Below are positions 17,498-25,626 of a stretch of DNA of 62,187 nt, piece by piece; positions within the stretch are counted from its first letter, which is position 1, and every line of letters starts with the position of its first letter. The notes beneath the pieces are model-generated. The model was not told the DNA's origin and searched no databases. It was given only the letters and a program-made list of their open reading frames with translations. Source of the stretch: Extibacter muris (GTDB taxonomy: Bacteria > Bacillota > Clostridia > Lachnospirales > Lachnospiraceae); NCBI RefSeq assembly GCF_004345005.1, contig NZ_SMMX01000017.1, positions 1-62,187 of the forward strand. Reading direction: 5' to 3'. A program made the position numbers and the translations under genes.

Positions 17498-18022
17498 TCA
17501 AGATATCTTCTGCTTGATAATCTCAACTTCCTCAGAGACTTTCAGTACCTTCTCAAACAGAATATTCATCATCCCATTATCCTGCCTCAAGCCATTTATA
17601 TCATTCTGCATCTCATCCATCCTGTTTTCTATCCTTTTAAAGTGGCCGTTCGCCTTTTCCTGAATAAAATCTATCTCAGCAAGCAGAGAATTCTCCTGTT
17701 CCGTGAACCTCTCATCCACTCTATTTTCCAGCGCCTTCAGATTACCGTCTATCCTTCCTTCCAGCGTTTCCAGCTTGCCGTCTATCCTTCTTTCCAGCGT
17801 TTCCAGCTTGCCGTCTATCCTTCCTTCCAGTGATTCCAGCTTGCCGTCTATCCTTCCTTCCAGCGATTCCAGCTTGCCGTCTATCCTTCCTTCCAGCGAT
17901 TCCAGCTTGCCGTCTATCCTTCCTTCCAGCGATTCCAGCTTGCCGTCTATCCTTCCTTCCATCAAACCCAAGCCTTCGTCAAGCAAGTGCTTTATCGCCT
18001 GAAGATCTTGATTATCCAGCAT
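17498..18022 (-). CDS. Coiled-coil protein with tandem 11-residue repeats
   Basis: A 174-residue hydrophilic protein, function not recognised. After MLDNQDLQAIKHLLDEGLGL come about seven to eight units of the form LEGRIDGKLES, each 11 residues and 33 bp; the DNA repeats are almost identical at 17740-17960. The units then degrade (LERRIDGKLET, LEGRIDGNLKA, LENRVDERFTE) into an ordinary coiled coil to the C-terminus. Eleven-residue periodicity suggests a right-handed or undecad coiled coil. GGAGGTGG precedes the ATG at 18020-18022. Copy number may vary between strains through slippage. Similar proteins occur in other Lachnospiraceae without assigned function. Confidence 0.75.
   Translation of the reverse strand: MLDNQDLQAIKHLLDEGLGLMEGRIDGKLESLEGRIDGKLESLEGRIDGKLESLEGRIDGKLESLEGRIDGKLETLERRIDGKLETLEGRIDGNLKALENRVDERFTEQENSLLAEIDFIQEKANGHFKRIENRMDEMQNDINGLRQDNGMMNILFEKVLKVSEEVEIIKQKIS
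17740..17965 (-). repeat. 33-bp in-frame tandem repeat array
   Basis: Near-identical 33-bp units encoding LEGRIDGKLES in the coiled-coil gene. The central units differ by single bases (for example agcgtttcc versus agcgattcc), which indicates recent expansion or homogenisation. Confidence 0.9.
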
Positions 18023-18060
18023 AGTTCCACCTCCTCGTCCCGGCAATAGTGAGTAGCATA

Positions 18061-18090
18061 ATCATAGCACATTTTTCGTTTTCCTGTCTA
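18061..18090 (-). promoter_or_regulatory. Possible promoter of the coiled-coil repeat gene
   Basis: TAGACA, 18 bases, TATGAT on the minus strand, about 40 bases before the start codon. The rest of 18091-18336 shows no gene that I can recognise. Confidence 0.4.
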
Positions 18091-18337
18091 TACGACCATA
18101 TGTGCGCCCAACATTGTTTCGTGCAAATATCCATGCTTTCAGCCTCCTTATAAAATTTAATCTGGTAATTTTCCGGCGACGCGCCGAACAGATAATGAAT
18201 ATAGAAATTGCTTTGGCAGAACGCAAAGCAGATTTATATAGGTCATATGATATCATATCTTATGTGGATTTGCAATATATTCCCGCCTTGAGCTTACGCA
18301 GCCTACATAGGCAGAATCGGCATTGACCAGCTCAACT

Positions 18338-18378
18338 AAAAAAGGGCCCATGGACCATCGTCCACAGAGCGCCTTTTT
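18338..18378 (-). terminator. Terminator of the cold-shock remnant
   Basis: TGGAC and GTCCA pair around CATC within longer flanking GGGC/GCGCC pairing, with A-runs and T-runs on both sides, so it can act on either strand. On the minus strand CCCTTTTTT follows the stem. Confidence 0.6.
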
Positions 18379-18386
18379 GCATCCAT

Positions 18387-18554
18387 CTATGCAGCGTATA
18401 CGTTGACTGCCTGATTTCCACGGCTTCCGGCAGTAATATCAAATGTTACTGACTGGCCATCCTCTAATGATTTAAAACCATCTGACGCGATACCTGAAAA
18501 ATGTACAAATACATCTTCTCCGTCTGCCTCGTTTGTGATAAATCCAAATCTCAT
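18387..18554 (-). pseudogene. Cold-shock protein lacking its N-terminus
   Basis: A 55-codon frame that begins [20 protein letters not shown] and ends [10 protein letters not shown]. It matches CspA-type proteins from the RNP-1-like GFGFI motif onward; RNP-2 (VFVHFS) is present. The usual first 12 or so residues (GTVKWFNxxKG) are missing. No ribosome binding site precedes the ATG, and a consensus promoter lies only 16 bases upstream, so a deletion has removed the 5' leader and the start of the gene. It could still be transcribed, but the beta-barrel would lack its first strand. Confidence 0.75.
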
Positions 18555-18569
18555 TTAAAATATTTTCTC

Positions 18570-18598
18570 ATACTATCATGGGATATTTCATCTGTCAA
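18570..18598 (-). promoter_or_regulatory. Promoter left in front of the truncated cold-shock gene
   Basis: TTGACA, 17 bases, TAGTAT on the minus strand. The predicted start site leaves a leader of less than 12 bases, whereas cold-shock genes normally have long leaders. Confidence 0.65.
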
Positions 18599-18657
18599 GT
18601 AGTTTCCAGAAAATAATAACTTTTAACAAATATATCTCCGGCAGATCCGCATTATAT

Positions 18658-18684
18658 CCCGGCTGTGCACAGTACACAGCCGGG
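18658..18684 (-). other. Stem-loop after the creatininase gene
   Basis: CCCGGCTGTG and CACAGCCGGG pair perfectly around a 7-base loop, 19 bases after the stop of the creatininase-family gene. No U-run follows on the minus strand, so it may be a weak terminator or an mRNA-end stabiliser. Confidence 0.5.
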
Positions 18685-18702
18685 GAGATACCTCTTATTC
18701 CT

Positions 18703-19461
18703 CTACCTGCATGCGAACCCTTTCATTTCCTCCAGGAATCCCCGGATAAATGCAACGGATATATCGAGCGCTTCCTGCCCGAGTTCAGCCGTCGAGTCCT
18801 TCGGGTCAAACGGACCGAACCATCCGCTTGGAGCTATCTCTTTCGTATCCCTCACAAGGCGGACCGTGCCGCCCTTATAGCGGACTGCCTGTATATAGGC
18901 CGCCTCTACATTTTCGGAAGGATGCTGCGGATTCATAGGCTGCCCCAGCTCCAGATGCACCGCATCCGGGTCGACCGCCATCATAGCGGACGTCTCCAGG
19001 ATGTCGCCGTGTCCGCCCCGGAACTTCTCATCCAGCTCCGCCACAAGGCTCCACCAGTCTATGCTGGCGCAGATGCCGCCCTTATGATAGACTTCAAGCG
19101 CCGCGCGGTCGATGGAAGGCGTATTGCCCCCGTGTCCGTTCAGTATGGCAAACCTTCTCACCCCATGCTGCATAAGCGAGTCCATGATTCCGTGCAGAAC
19201 CATGTACAGCCCTTCATATCCGATATTGATACTGCCTTCAAAGCTCAGGTGATAAGGACAGACGCCGTACGGAACCGTAGGAGCGATAATCACATCTTCC
19301 ATGTCAGCCACATGGTCTGCCAGATACGACGGTACCATATAGTCCGTCCCAAGCGCACACTGGGCGCCATGCTGTTCTGTGCTGCCCACCGGTATCACCA
19401 GTACCGGATCTTTCTGAAACGCCTCTTTTGCCTGGGCTGTCGTCATCTTACCAAGATACAT
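18703..19461 (-). CDS. Creatininase/creatinine amidohydrolase family protein
   Basis: A 252-residue metal-dependent amidohydrolase of the creatininase fold. Ligand motifs are visible: STEQHG with Glu29 and His31, GTDY with Asp40, NGHGGN near residues 111-116 and GGHGDILETS with the conserved Glu near 156. The family hydrolyses cyclic or linear amides (creatinine, formamidopyrimidines, mycofactocin precursor). The gene follows a sodium:solute symporter by 26 bases, so its substrate is probably what the symporter imports. The specific substrate is not evident. Length is normal for the family. Confidence 0.88.
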   Translation of the reverse strand: MYLGKMTTAQAKEAFQKDPVLVIPVGSTEQHGAQCALGTDYMVPSYLADHVADMEDVIIAPTVPYGVCPYHLSFEGSINIGYEGLYMVLHGIMDSLMQHGVRRFAILNGHGGNTPSIDRAALEVYHKGGICASIDWWSLVAELDEKFRGGHGDILETSAMMAVDPDAVHLELGQPMNPQHPSENVEAAYIQAVRYKGGTVRLVRDTKEIAPSGWFGPFDPKDSTAELGQEALDISVAFIRGFLEEMKGFACR

Positions 19462-19487
19462 CTAACTACCTCCTCTTTTATGTGGCA

Positions 19488-20972
19488 CTAACCTTTCTGA
19501 AACAGTTTGAAGTGCCGGTCAATCGTCTCCTGCGGCGGAGCCTGCGTCAGCTTGCTGACAATTACCATCGTGACCGCGCCAAGTATCGTAGCCGGGAACA
19601 GTGCATGGAATCCAAGCGCCAGCTCCTTCACTTCCGGAATAAGCGTAAAGCCAAGAAGGGCGATTACCCCTACCGCCACAGCCGCTATGGCGCCCGGGGC
19701 CGTCGACTTCTTCCAGTACATGCCAAACAGGATCGGCACGACGAAGACCGCCATTCCGGAAAAGGCGAACAGATTGATCTCAAAGATGCTGCCAGGCTGA
19801 AATACGCCAAAGAGTATAACGACCAGGCCAATCAATATGGTGACAACTTTGGACAGCTTCATGACGCTCTCATCGGTCGCCTTCTTGTTCACTATCTTCT
19901 GATAGATATCCCGTGTCACGGCCCCTGTCGTTGTGACGAGGATGCCGTCGATGGTAGACATTCCGGCTGCTACGATTCCGGCGATGAACAGGGACGCCAG
20001 GAACGGATTCAGCCCTCTTTGCAGAATCATGGGAACAATCTGGTCCGCCTTCTCAATATTCTGGATGGACGCGATTCCATTGACGCCGGCCCATTCGATT
20101 AAAGTGGCAGAGACAAACATCCCGCCTGTACCGAGCAGTATGGCCTTGAACATCGTCTTATGGTCCTTCATCGTAAAGAACTTCGTAAACAGGTGGGGCT
20201 GCCCCATCGTGAAGAAGGACCAGAGTACGATGTTGGACACGTAGTAAGCCCACGGCATATACCCGTTCGCCCCGGGGAAGGTCAGGTATGATTCATTCAT
20301 ATTCTGAAGCGTGCTGTTGATATTATCAAAGCCGCCTCCCATTACGATTGATACTATAAACGTAACAACTGCGGTACCTATCATAAGGGAACCCTGGATG
20401 ACATCGGTCATCATCGCCCCCTTCATTCCGCCGCTCATACAATATAGTATAACGATCACTCCCATTCCTACAACCCCTACCCACTCAGGCAGGCCGGTAA
20501 ATACGTGCACGATGACTCCCGCGCCGATAATCTGGGCTCCCATCATCGGAATGAGGAAAAACAGCATCATGACACCGAGCACGCCGCTCATGGACCTGGA
20601 ATGATACCGGTCTGTCAGATAGTCTGCCATCGTAAGGAAACCGTATTCATGACCGAGCGTCACCAGTTTCCTTCCTATCAGAAGCGCCGGCAGGATCATA
20701 CAGAAGACAGCACCAGGCACAGAGATCGCCATGCCCGCATAACCGACGCCAAATATCGTACCCGGAGTGCCAAGGAACGTACCCATAGAAAACTGTGTGG
20801 AAAAATAAGCGATACCACTTACGATTACACCTGCTTTTCCGCTGAGAACGAAGAAATCGCCGAGATTCTTCGTCTTTCGGCTGGCATACCAGCCGATAAA
20901 TGCCATAATACCAAGATATACAGCCAGGACCGTGTAAAATGGTGCCGGTGATGGTTGGATTGCTTCAGACAT
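19488..20972 (-). CDS. Sodium:solute symporter (SSS family)
   Basis: A 494-residue membrane protein with about 13 predicted helices. Family features include GDFFVLSGKAGVIVSGIAYF near the start, GYAGMAISVPGAVFCMILPA and the central IVAAGMSTIDGILVTTTGAVTRDIY, which matches the SSS signature region. The family includes pantothenate (PanF), proline and urea carriers. It begins where the small membrane partner ends (TAATG overlap) and is followed by a creatininase-family hydrolase. This points to uptake of an amide-containing or organic-acid compound. Confidence 0.92.
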   Translation of the reverse strand: MSEAIQPSPAPFYTVLAVYLGIMAFIGWYASRKTKNLGDFFVLSGKAGVIVSGIAYFSTQFSMGTFLGTPGTIFGVGYAGMAISVPGAVFCMILPALLIGRKLVTLGHEYGFLTMADYLTDRYHSRSMSGVLGVMMLFFLIPMMGAQIIGAGVIVHVFTGLPEWVGVVGMGVIVILYCMSGGMKGAMMTDVIQGSLMIGTAVVTFIVSIVMGGGFDNINSTLQNMNESYLTFPGANGYMPWAYYVSNIVLWSFFTMGQPHLFTKFFTMKDHKTMFKAILLGTGGMFVSATLIEWAGVNGIASIQNIEKADQIVPMILQRGLNPFLASLFIAGIVAAGMSTIDGILVTTTGAVTRDIYQKIVNKKATDESVMKLSKVVTILIGLVVILFGVFQPGSIFEINLFAFSGMAVFVVPILFGMYWKKSTAPGAIAAVAVGVIALLGFTLIPEVKELALGFHALFPATILGAVTMVIVSKLTQAPPQETIDRHFKLFQKG

Positions 20973-21244
20973 TATTCCTCTCCTCCTTCCGTAACTTCCT
21001 CGTTCTTCTCATCATACACGTGGTATTCTTTTCGCTTCATGCACATTCTGTAATAGACGATAATCAGGGCAAACGTAATCGCCGTATGTACGAACCATCC
21101 GAAGATATATGAGGGAATCCCTCCTATAGCCGGAATATAGGTTTCGCTGTAAAAGAACGGAAACGGAATCATGATGATGACGAACATGATCAGAAAGATT
21201 ACAAGCCATGTGCGCTCAAAGTGTTTTTCAAATAGTTTTTTCAT
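20972..21244 (-). CDS. Small membrane protein paired with the SSS transporter (DUF3311/DUF997-like)
   Basis: A 90-residue protein with two hydrophobic helices (WLVIFLIMFVIIMIPFPFF and YIFGWFVHTAITFALIIVYY) and a charged C-terminus. Such two-helix proteins (DUF3311 or YhdT/DUF997) are commonly encoded directly before pantothenate-type SSS symporters and probably assist them. The ATG at 21242-21244 has GGAGGAG about 10 bases upstream. The stop overlaps the symporter start by one base. The family call rests on context and topology more than on a firm motif. Confidence 0.75.
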   Translation of the reverse strand: MKKLFEKHFERTWLVIFLIMFVIIMIPFPFFYSETYIPAIGGIPSYIFGWFVHTAITFALIIVYYRMCMKRKEYHVYDEKNEEVTEGGEE

Positions 21245-21330
21245 TGCTGCTTCTCTCCTCCCTTTTTGTACTTCCTTCTGCAAAGCTGACCTACTTTATT
21301 TATCATGAGATATGCAGAATTCTCAAAAAA

Positions 21331-21346
21331 TAAAGTATTTACTTTA
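21331..21346. promoter_or_regulatory. RpiR-type operator, site 1
   Basis: TAAAGTATTTACTTTA is an inverted repeat with 7-bp arms and a TT centre. It lies downstream of the symporter promoter on the minus strand, in the divergent region shared with the RpiR gene. Confidence 0.65.
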
Positions 21347-21359
21347 CTTTTTAATTATT

Positions 21360-21387
21360 ATTATACATATAACAGCAAAATTGTAAA
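21360..21387 (-). promoter_or_regulatory. Promoter of the symporter-creatininase operon
   Basis: TTTACA, 16 bases, TATAAT on the minus strand. Operator site 2 overlaps the -35 box and site 1 lies just downstream of the start site, so binding at both would shut transcription off. Confidence 0.55.
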
Positions 21388-21399
21388 GTATTTACTTGC
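21384..21399. promoter_or_regulatory. RpiR-type operator, site 2
   Basis: TAAAGTATTTACTTGC repeats site 1 with the core AAGTATTTACTT intact and two changes at the right edge. It lies 53 bp from site 1, close to five helical turns, so both face the same side of the DNA. Confidence 0.65.
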
Positions 21400-21499
21400 A
21401 AAATGTTTATGGATTCTTTATATTTATTTTATAGGCAGTTTATGACGCATCACCGCCGCCTGTTTTTTATAAGGGTACTATATATGGAAAGGAAACAAC

Positions 21500-22336
21500 A
21501 TGGACATATTACAGAGAATCCGGGACATGTATCCCGCATTGACAAAAAAGCAGAAGGGAATCGCAGACTATCTGATGGACAATCCAGAGGACGTCTGCTA
21601 CATCACTCTGGCCCAGCTGAGCCAGCAGACGGCCTCTTCCGAACTGACACTGCTGCGCTTCTGCGAAAAGATAGGCTGTTCCAGCTTCCTGGAGCTTAAG
21701 AATGAATTCAGGGAATATACGCAGCATATGATACGCCTGCTCTCAGCGCCGGCTTATTTTCCACCTGAAAATGCGTCTTGCTCTGCAAAGGAGGCGCTGC
21801 TGACAGACATCTGCCGTCAGGAGGCAGCCGCGGTGGCCGACTTCTCAGCTTCATTCAATCCGGAATCCATCGTGGCCGCCGCCGGGAAAATCAAAAAAAG
21901 CAGACGGATTTTCATTTTTGCCCATGACATCTCCAAGATACTCGGCGAATTTCTGGAAGCAAGGCTCCGGCTTTTGTATTTCAACGCGACCCTCATCGAT
22001 CTGGCCGACCTGGCCGAGACGCAGAACCGCCTGCAGCATCTTTGCGAAGGAGACCTTGTCATCTTCTTTTCCTTCCCCAAGTATTATTACCCGATGGGGA
22101 GCATTGCCAGGAAAGCGGCGGACACAGGCGTCCCTATCCTGACCATCACCGACAGCATCTCTTCGCCGGCGGCCGAGCACAGTACCCACCTGCTCCTCTG
22201 CCAGACTTCGACGAAGATGTTCTACAACTCGCTGACGCTGCCGATGACAGCCTTGAATCTTCTCGCGTCCTGCCTCGTCATCGACATGGTTCCGGAGGCG
22301 GAGCGAAAAGATTTCAAAAAGACCCTGTCGTCCTGA
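21500..22336 (+). CDS. RpiR/MurR-family transcriptional regulator
   Basis: A 278-residue regulator with an N-terminal HTH_6 domain (MDILQRIRDMYPALTKKQKG to about residue 75; recognition region SSELTLLRFCEKIGCSS) and a C-terminal SIS domain (about 110-260; FIFAHDISKILGEFLEAR and LVIFFSFPKYYYP) that normally senses a sugar phosphate or amino sugar phosphate. It is divergent from the symporter-creatininase operon, with two palindromes between them. That makes it the likely regulator of the operon. The amide-hydrolase target is unusual for this family. Confidence 0.9.
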   Translation: MDILQRIRDMYPALTKKQKGIADYLMDNPEDVCYITLAQLSQQTASSELTLLRFCEKIGCSSFLELKNEFREYTQHMIRLLSAPAYFPPENASCSAKEALLTDICRQEAAAVADFSASFNPESIVAAAGKIKKSRRIFIFAHDISKILGEFLEARLRLLYFNATLIDLADLAETQNRLQHLCEGDLVIFFSFPKYYYPMGSIARKAADTGVPILTITDSISSPAAEHSTHLLLCQTSTKMFYNSLTLPMTALNLLASCLVIDMVPEAERKDFKKTLSS

Positions 22337-22401
22337 GCCGGCGCAGCCAAAGCCAATTCAAGAACCAGAATATATAATATAAATTACAGGAGGTATCACA
22401 T

Positions 22402-23469
22402 ATGGAAATAGGAGGGTTCTTCCCCTACGAAAAGAACAGTTCTGAGACAAACGGTTACATAGATCTCGTCTGCCCGAACGCAGGCGACGTAATCCACCTC
22501 ATGTCCGGCCGGTGCGCCATCTATCTCTGCCTGCAGGATTCCATGCTTACAGATACGAAACGGACCGCCTATCTCCCTGCATATACGTGCGAGACGGTAA
22601 GCGGCTGTTTCGTCAAAGCAGGATATAAGATCTACTATTACGACGTAGACCAAAGCCTCGTACCGCAGTTTGACGACAGCCTCATTGACAAGATCAGCTT
22701 TCTGCTCATCTGCGGCTATTACGGCTTTTCTACTTTTGACACTGATTTTGTCAGAACATGCAGAAGCCGCGGCGTGACGGTCATGCAGGACACGACCCAC
22801 ACAGCCTTCTCACCATCCGGGCCCTGCCCCGACAGCGACTATGTCGCGGTCAGCCTCCGCAAATGGATGGGGGTAACTTCCGGAGGGCTGGCATTCAAAC
22901 GCACCGGACGCTTTGGCGTATCACCCGTCCCCGCAGATAAAGAGCATCTCAAGATAAGGGACAGGGCGCTCCGGACAAGAGAAGAATACGAGAGAACCGG
23001 AGACGAGGCCTTGAACAAGAAGAGCGCCGATGCATTCTGGGAAGCAGAATGGATGCTGCGGGAGATCTTCGACATGCAGGAAGGCGACGGCGAATCCCTT
23101 CAGACAATCCTCCATTACCCGCTTGCCGAGGCCGTTAAGAAGCGCCGCGATAATTATGCGTATCTGCTGGAGCATCTTCCAGACAATCCATCGGTACGCC
23201 CTGTATTTCCCCATCTTCCGCAGGACACCTGCCCTATGTTCTTCCCTTTCCTCTGCGAAGACAGGGAATCCCTCATGAAGCACCTGGCTGCCGCCGGCAT
23301 ACCGCCGAAAGTATACTGGCCGGTGCCGCCGTTCATAGACATCGGAACGTATCCCGGCGCACACTACATCTATGAACATATCATGTCCATCAGCTGCGAC
23401 CAGCGTTTTACAAGGGACGATATGCAGCGCGTGTCCGATGTATTTCAGGAATTCATGGAAGGCCGGTGA
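22402..23469 (+). CDS. PLP-dependent aminotransferase-like protein (DegT/DnrJ/EryC1 type)
   Basis: A 355-residue fold-type I protein. It opens with MEIGGFFPYEKNS, has GRCAIYLCLQDS at the cofactor phosphate side, VTVMQDTTHTAF with the Asp that would pair with the pyridine nitrogen, and VSLRKWMGVTSGG with the candidate PLP lysine near residue 153. DegT-type enzymes transaminate sugar nucleotides, but this one stands alone without nucleotide-sugar genes. It lies 65 bases after the RpiR gene on the same strand, so the two are probably cotranscribed. Substrate unknown. Confidence 0.75.
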   Translation: MEIGGFFPYEKNSSETNGYIDLVCPNAGDVIHLMSGRCAIYLCLQDSMLTDTKRTAYLPAYTCETVSGCFVKAGYKIYYYDVDQSLVPQFDDSLIDKISFLLICGYYGFSTFDTDFVRTCRSRGVTVMQDTTHTAFSPSGPCPDSDYVAVSLRKWMGVTSGGLAFKRTGRFGVSPVPADKEHLKIRDRALRTREEYERTGDEALNKKSADAFWEAEWMLREIFDMQEGDGESLQTILHYPLAEAVKKRRDNYAYLLEHLPDNPSVRPVFPHLPQDTCPMFFPFLCEDRESLMKHLAAAGIPPKVYWPVPPFIDIGTYPGAHYIYEHIMSISCDQRFTRDDMQRVSDVFQEFMEGR

Positions 23470-23504
23470 CGCAGCAGCTGTCCGGCCGCAAGATTACATG
23501 AGAG

Positions 23505-23531
23505 AAAGGGAGTGCCAGATGCACTCCCTTT
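23505..23531. terminator. Bidirectional terminator
   Basis: AAAGGGAGTGC and GCACTCCCTTT form a perfect 11-bp stem with a 5-base loop between two convergent genes, the aminotransferase-like gene (plus) and the sugar-binding lipoprotein gene (minus). Confidence 0.8.
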
Positions 23532-23541
23532 ATTACGTGGA

Positions 23542-24558
23542 TTATTTCAGATATTCATCAACATTGTCTTTCGTTACAAGCACAAAAGATATCATGACTT
23601 CCTTCTCTGTCTCCTCACCGTTCAAGGCCTTCTTTATCAGATCTATGGCTCCTTCCACCTGTGCAGGACCGTCCTGCAGGACCGTGGCTCCCATTTCGCC
23701 GTCTTTTACCATCTGCAGCGGATTCTCATTTCCATCCACGCCTACGCAGACGATATCTTCTCTCCCCGCGTCGTTGCAGGCCTTCTGAGCCGCTGAGGAC
23801 ATATCGTCGTTGTCACAGATGATCGCCTTCAGTTCATCTTTGTACTGGTTCATCATATCTGTCGCTACATTGGCCGCCTTATCAGCCTGCCATTCACACG
23901 GAAAATCTCCAACGGATTCAAACTTGCCGTTATCCTTCATGACATTCTCTATGCCTTCTCCCCGCTGGATCTGGGCAGAATTGCCGATAACGCCCTGGCA
24001 GTGCGCGTATTTTCCGCCGTCCGGCACATTATCGATGACCCACTGCGCCAGCATCTCGCCGGCTTCCACATCGTCCGGGCCTACATAGGCCATAGCCACA
24101 TCATCCGTACTGTCTGTCTTGGAATTTACGACGATGACCTTTATGCCTGCATCTGTCATCTTGGTGACAGCCGCGTCGGAAGCGCTCGCTTCCGCCGGAA
24201 GGATGATTACATAATCACAGTTCTTTGCAATACACTCGTCGGCACGGTCGATCTGCTTGTTGGCATCCGTCTCGCCATCCAGGATACCCGTCCAGTCGTC
24301 GATTGTTCCATCCTTCTTAAGTCCATCAAACGTCTTTTTTGCATAATCATTGATCGGAGCGTGGAACGGGTCAACGATATTCTTTGAGATATAGCCGCAG
24401 ATTATCTTGCCGTCTCCGTTCACGTCGCCGTCTTTTGCATCTTCCGTCTTGGCTCCGCCGTCTTTCTTACCGTCATCCTTGTTGTCTGAACCGCATCCGG
24501 CCGCCAGTACGGCTGTCATCATGACGCAGAGCAGTACGCTTAACACTTTTCTTTTCAT
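23542..24558 (-). CDS. Sugar ABC transporter substrate-binding lipoprotein (CUT2 type)
   Basis: A 338-residue lipoprotein. The signal ends in the lipobox LAAGC with Cys22, then comes an Asp/Lys-rich linker. The binding-protein core has ICGYISKNIVDPFHAPIN, CDYVIILPAEASASD and AIICDNDDMSSAAQKAC, as in the Peripla_BP_4 family. It binds a sugar for the permease and ATPase encoded upstream. The ATG at 24556-24558 has GGAGG 9 bases before it. The gene is last in the operon (ATPase-permease-binding protein), an order opposite to the rbs operon. Confidence 0.9.
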   Translation of the reverse strand: MKRKVLSVLLCVMMTAVLAAGCGSDNKDDGKKDGGAKTEDAKDGDVNGDGKIICGYISKNIVDPFHAPINDYAKKTFDGLKKDGTIDDWTGILDGETDANKQIDRADECIAKNCDYVIILPAEASASDAAVTKMTDAGIKVIVVNSKTDSTDDVAMAYVGPDDVEAGEMLAQWVIDNVPDGGKYAHCQGVIGNSAQIQRGEGIENVMKDNGKFESVGDFPCEWQADKAANVATDMMNQYKDELKAIICDNDDMSSAAQKACNDAGREDIVCVGVDGNENPLQMVKDGEMGATVLQDGPAQVEGAIDLIKKALNGEETEKEVMISFVLVTKDNVDEYLK

Positions 24559-24636
24559 TTTCGTTCCTCCTTCTGTTATGAATAAACTTTCTATAATCAA
24601 GAGGCTCCTCCCGCCTCCTAACTATCACCAGGCAAA

Positions 24637-25614
24637 CTAGCTGTTCTTTTTGTTCATCACCATGTCAAGAAGCACGGCCCCTATGATAACCGCACCTTTT
24701 GTCATGGACTGGTAATAGGAATCGATTCCGATCAGGTTCATGCCGTTGTAGATGAAGCCGATAATGAATATCCCCATAAGCACTCCGGGCACCGTAGCAA
24801 CGCCGCCCGCGAAGGAGGTCCCTCCGAGCACGCAGGCCGCCACCGCGTCGGTCTCATACCCGATACCTATATTGGACTGGGCAGAGGCAGTCTTGGCCGT
24901 GAAGATGATGCCTGCTATCCCTGCCAGAAGGCCCGATATGGTATAGACCGCCGTCTTCGTCTTTATAATACTTACGCCGGAGGCAATTGCCGCCTGCATA
25001 TTGTCGCCCACCGCAAATACATACCGTCCGAACTTGGTCCAGTGGAGTATCATGTACATGAGAAACGTTGCCAGGATTAGGACGAGTATGGGAAATGGCA
25101 CCGGCCCGATCTTGGCTGAATAGATACTCTTGAATGCCGTATCCGTTATCGGAATCGCCTGGCCTCCGCTGATTACCTGGGCAAGGCCCCGGATAATCAA
25201 CTGGGTGGACAGCGTCACCACAAACGGGAACATGTTGAACTTGGAGATCAAAAATCCGTTGATAAATCCCCATACCGTGGACACGAGAAGGGCCACTATG
25301 ATTGCCGCCGCAATATTCCACCCTTTCCCGGATATCAGCTGTCCAAGGACACAGCTGACGAGGGCAAGCTGTGCCCCCACAGACAGGTCGATCCCTTCCG
25401 TCGTAATCGCAAGGCACATGCCATATGCAATCATCGCGTTGATAGATACCTGTGTCGCAACATTGATCATATTGCTCGTACTTCTGAATGACGGTTCCAT
25501 GACAGATATAAAAACCATCATGATCAGAAGGATTACACCGATTCCATATTTACCCATAAACATACGGAACTTCTCTCTGTCCATTCCGATGATTCTGCCT
25601 TTGTCTTTTGCCAT
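24637..25614 (-). CDS. Sugar ABC transporter permease (CUT2 type)
   Basis: A 325-residue RbsC-family membrane protein with 8 or more hydrophobic segments. The conserved ITTEGIDLSVGAQLALVSCV region lies near residues 70-89 and LGGTSFAGGVATVPGVLMG near 266-284. It forms the channel for the transporter with the tandem ATPase 12 bases upstream. The product shares the family architecture with RbsC of this window but is clearly a different paralogue. Confidence 0.92.
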   Translation of the reverse strand: MAKDKGRIIGMDREKFRMFMGKYGIGVILLIMMVFISVMEPSFRSTSNMINVATQVSINAMIAYGMCLAITTEGIDLSVGAQLALVSCVLGQLISGKGWNIAAAIIVALLVSTVWGFINGFLISKFNMFPFVVTLSTQLIIRGLAQVISGGQAIPITDTAFKSIYSAKIGPVPFPILVLILATFLMYMILHWTKFGRYVFAVGDNMQAAIASGVSIIKTKTAVYTISGLLAGIAGIIFTAKTASAQSNIGIGYETDAVAACVLGGTSFAGGVATVPGVLMGIFIIGFIYNGMNLIGIDSYYQSMTKGAVIIGAVLLDMVMNKKNS

Positions 25615-25626
25615 TGGCTCTACCTC

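Noticed and set aside
17740-17965. CRISPR-like array
   Set aside because: The 33-bp units are contiguous without spacers and stay in frame within a coding region, so they are protein repeats.
18062-18256. A 64-codon minus-strand frame with basic residues upstream of the coiled-coil gene
   Set aside because: No ribosome binding site, no recognisable motif, and it overlaps the possible promoter of the coiled-coil gene.
21331-21399. CRISPR-like or transposon end repeats
   Set aside because: The two copies are 16-bp inverted repeats placed on a divergent promoter; operator sites explain them better.
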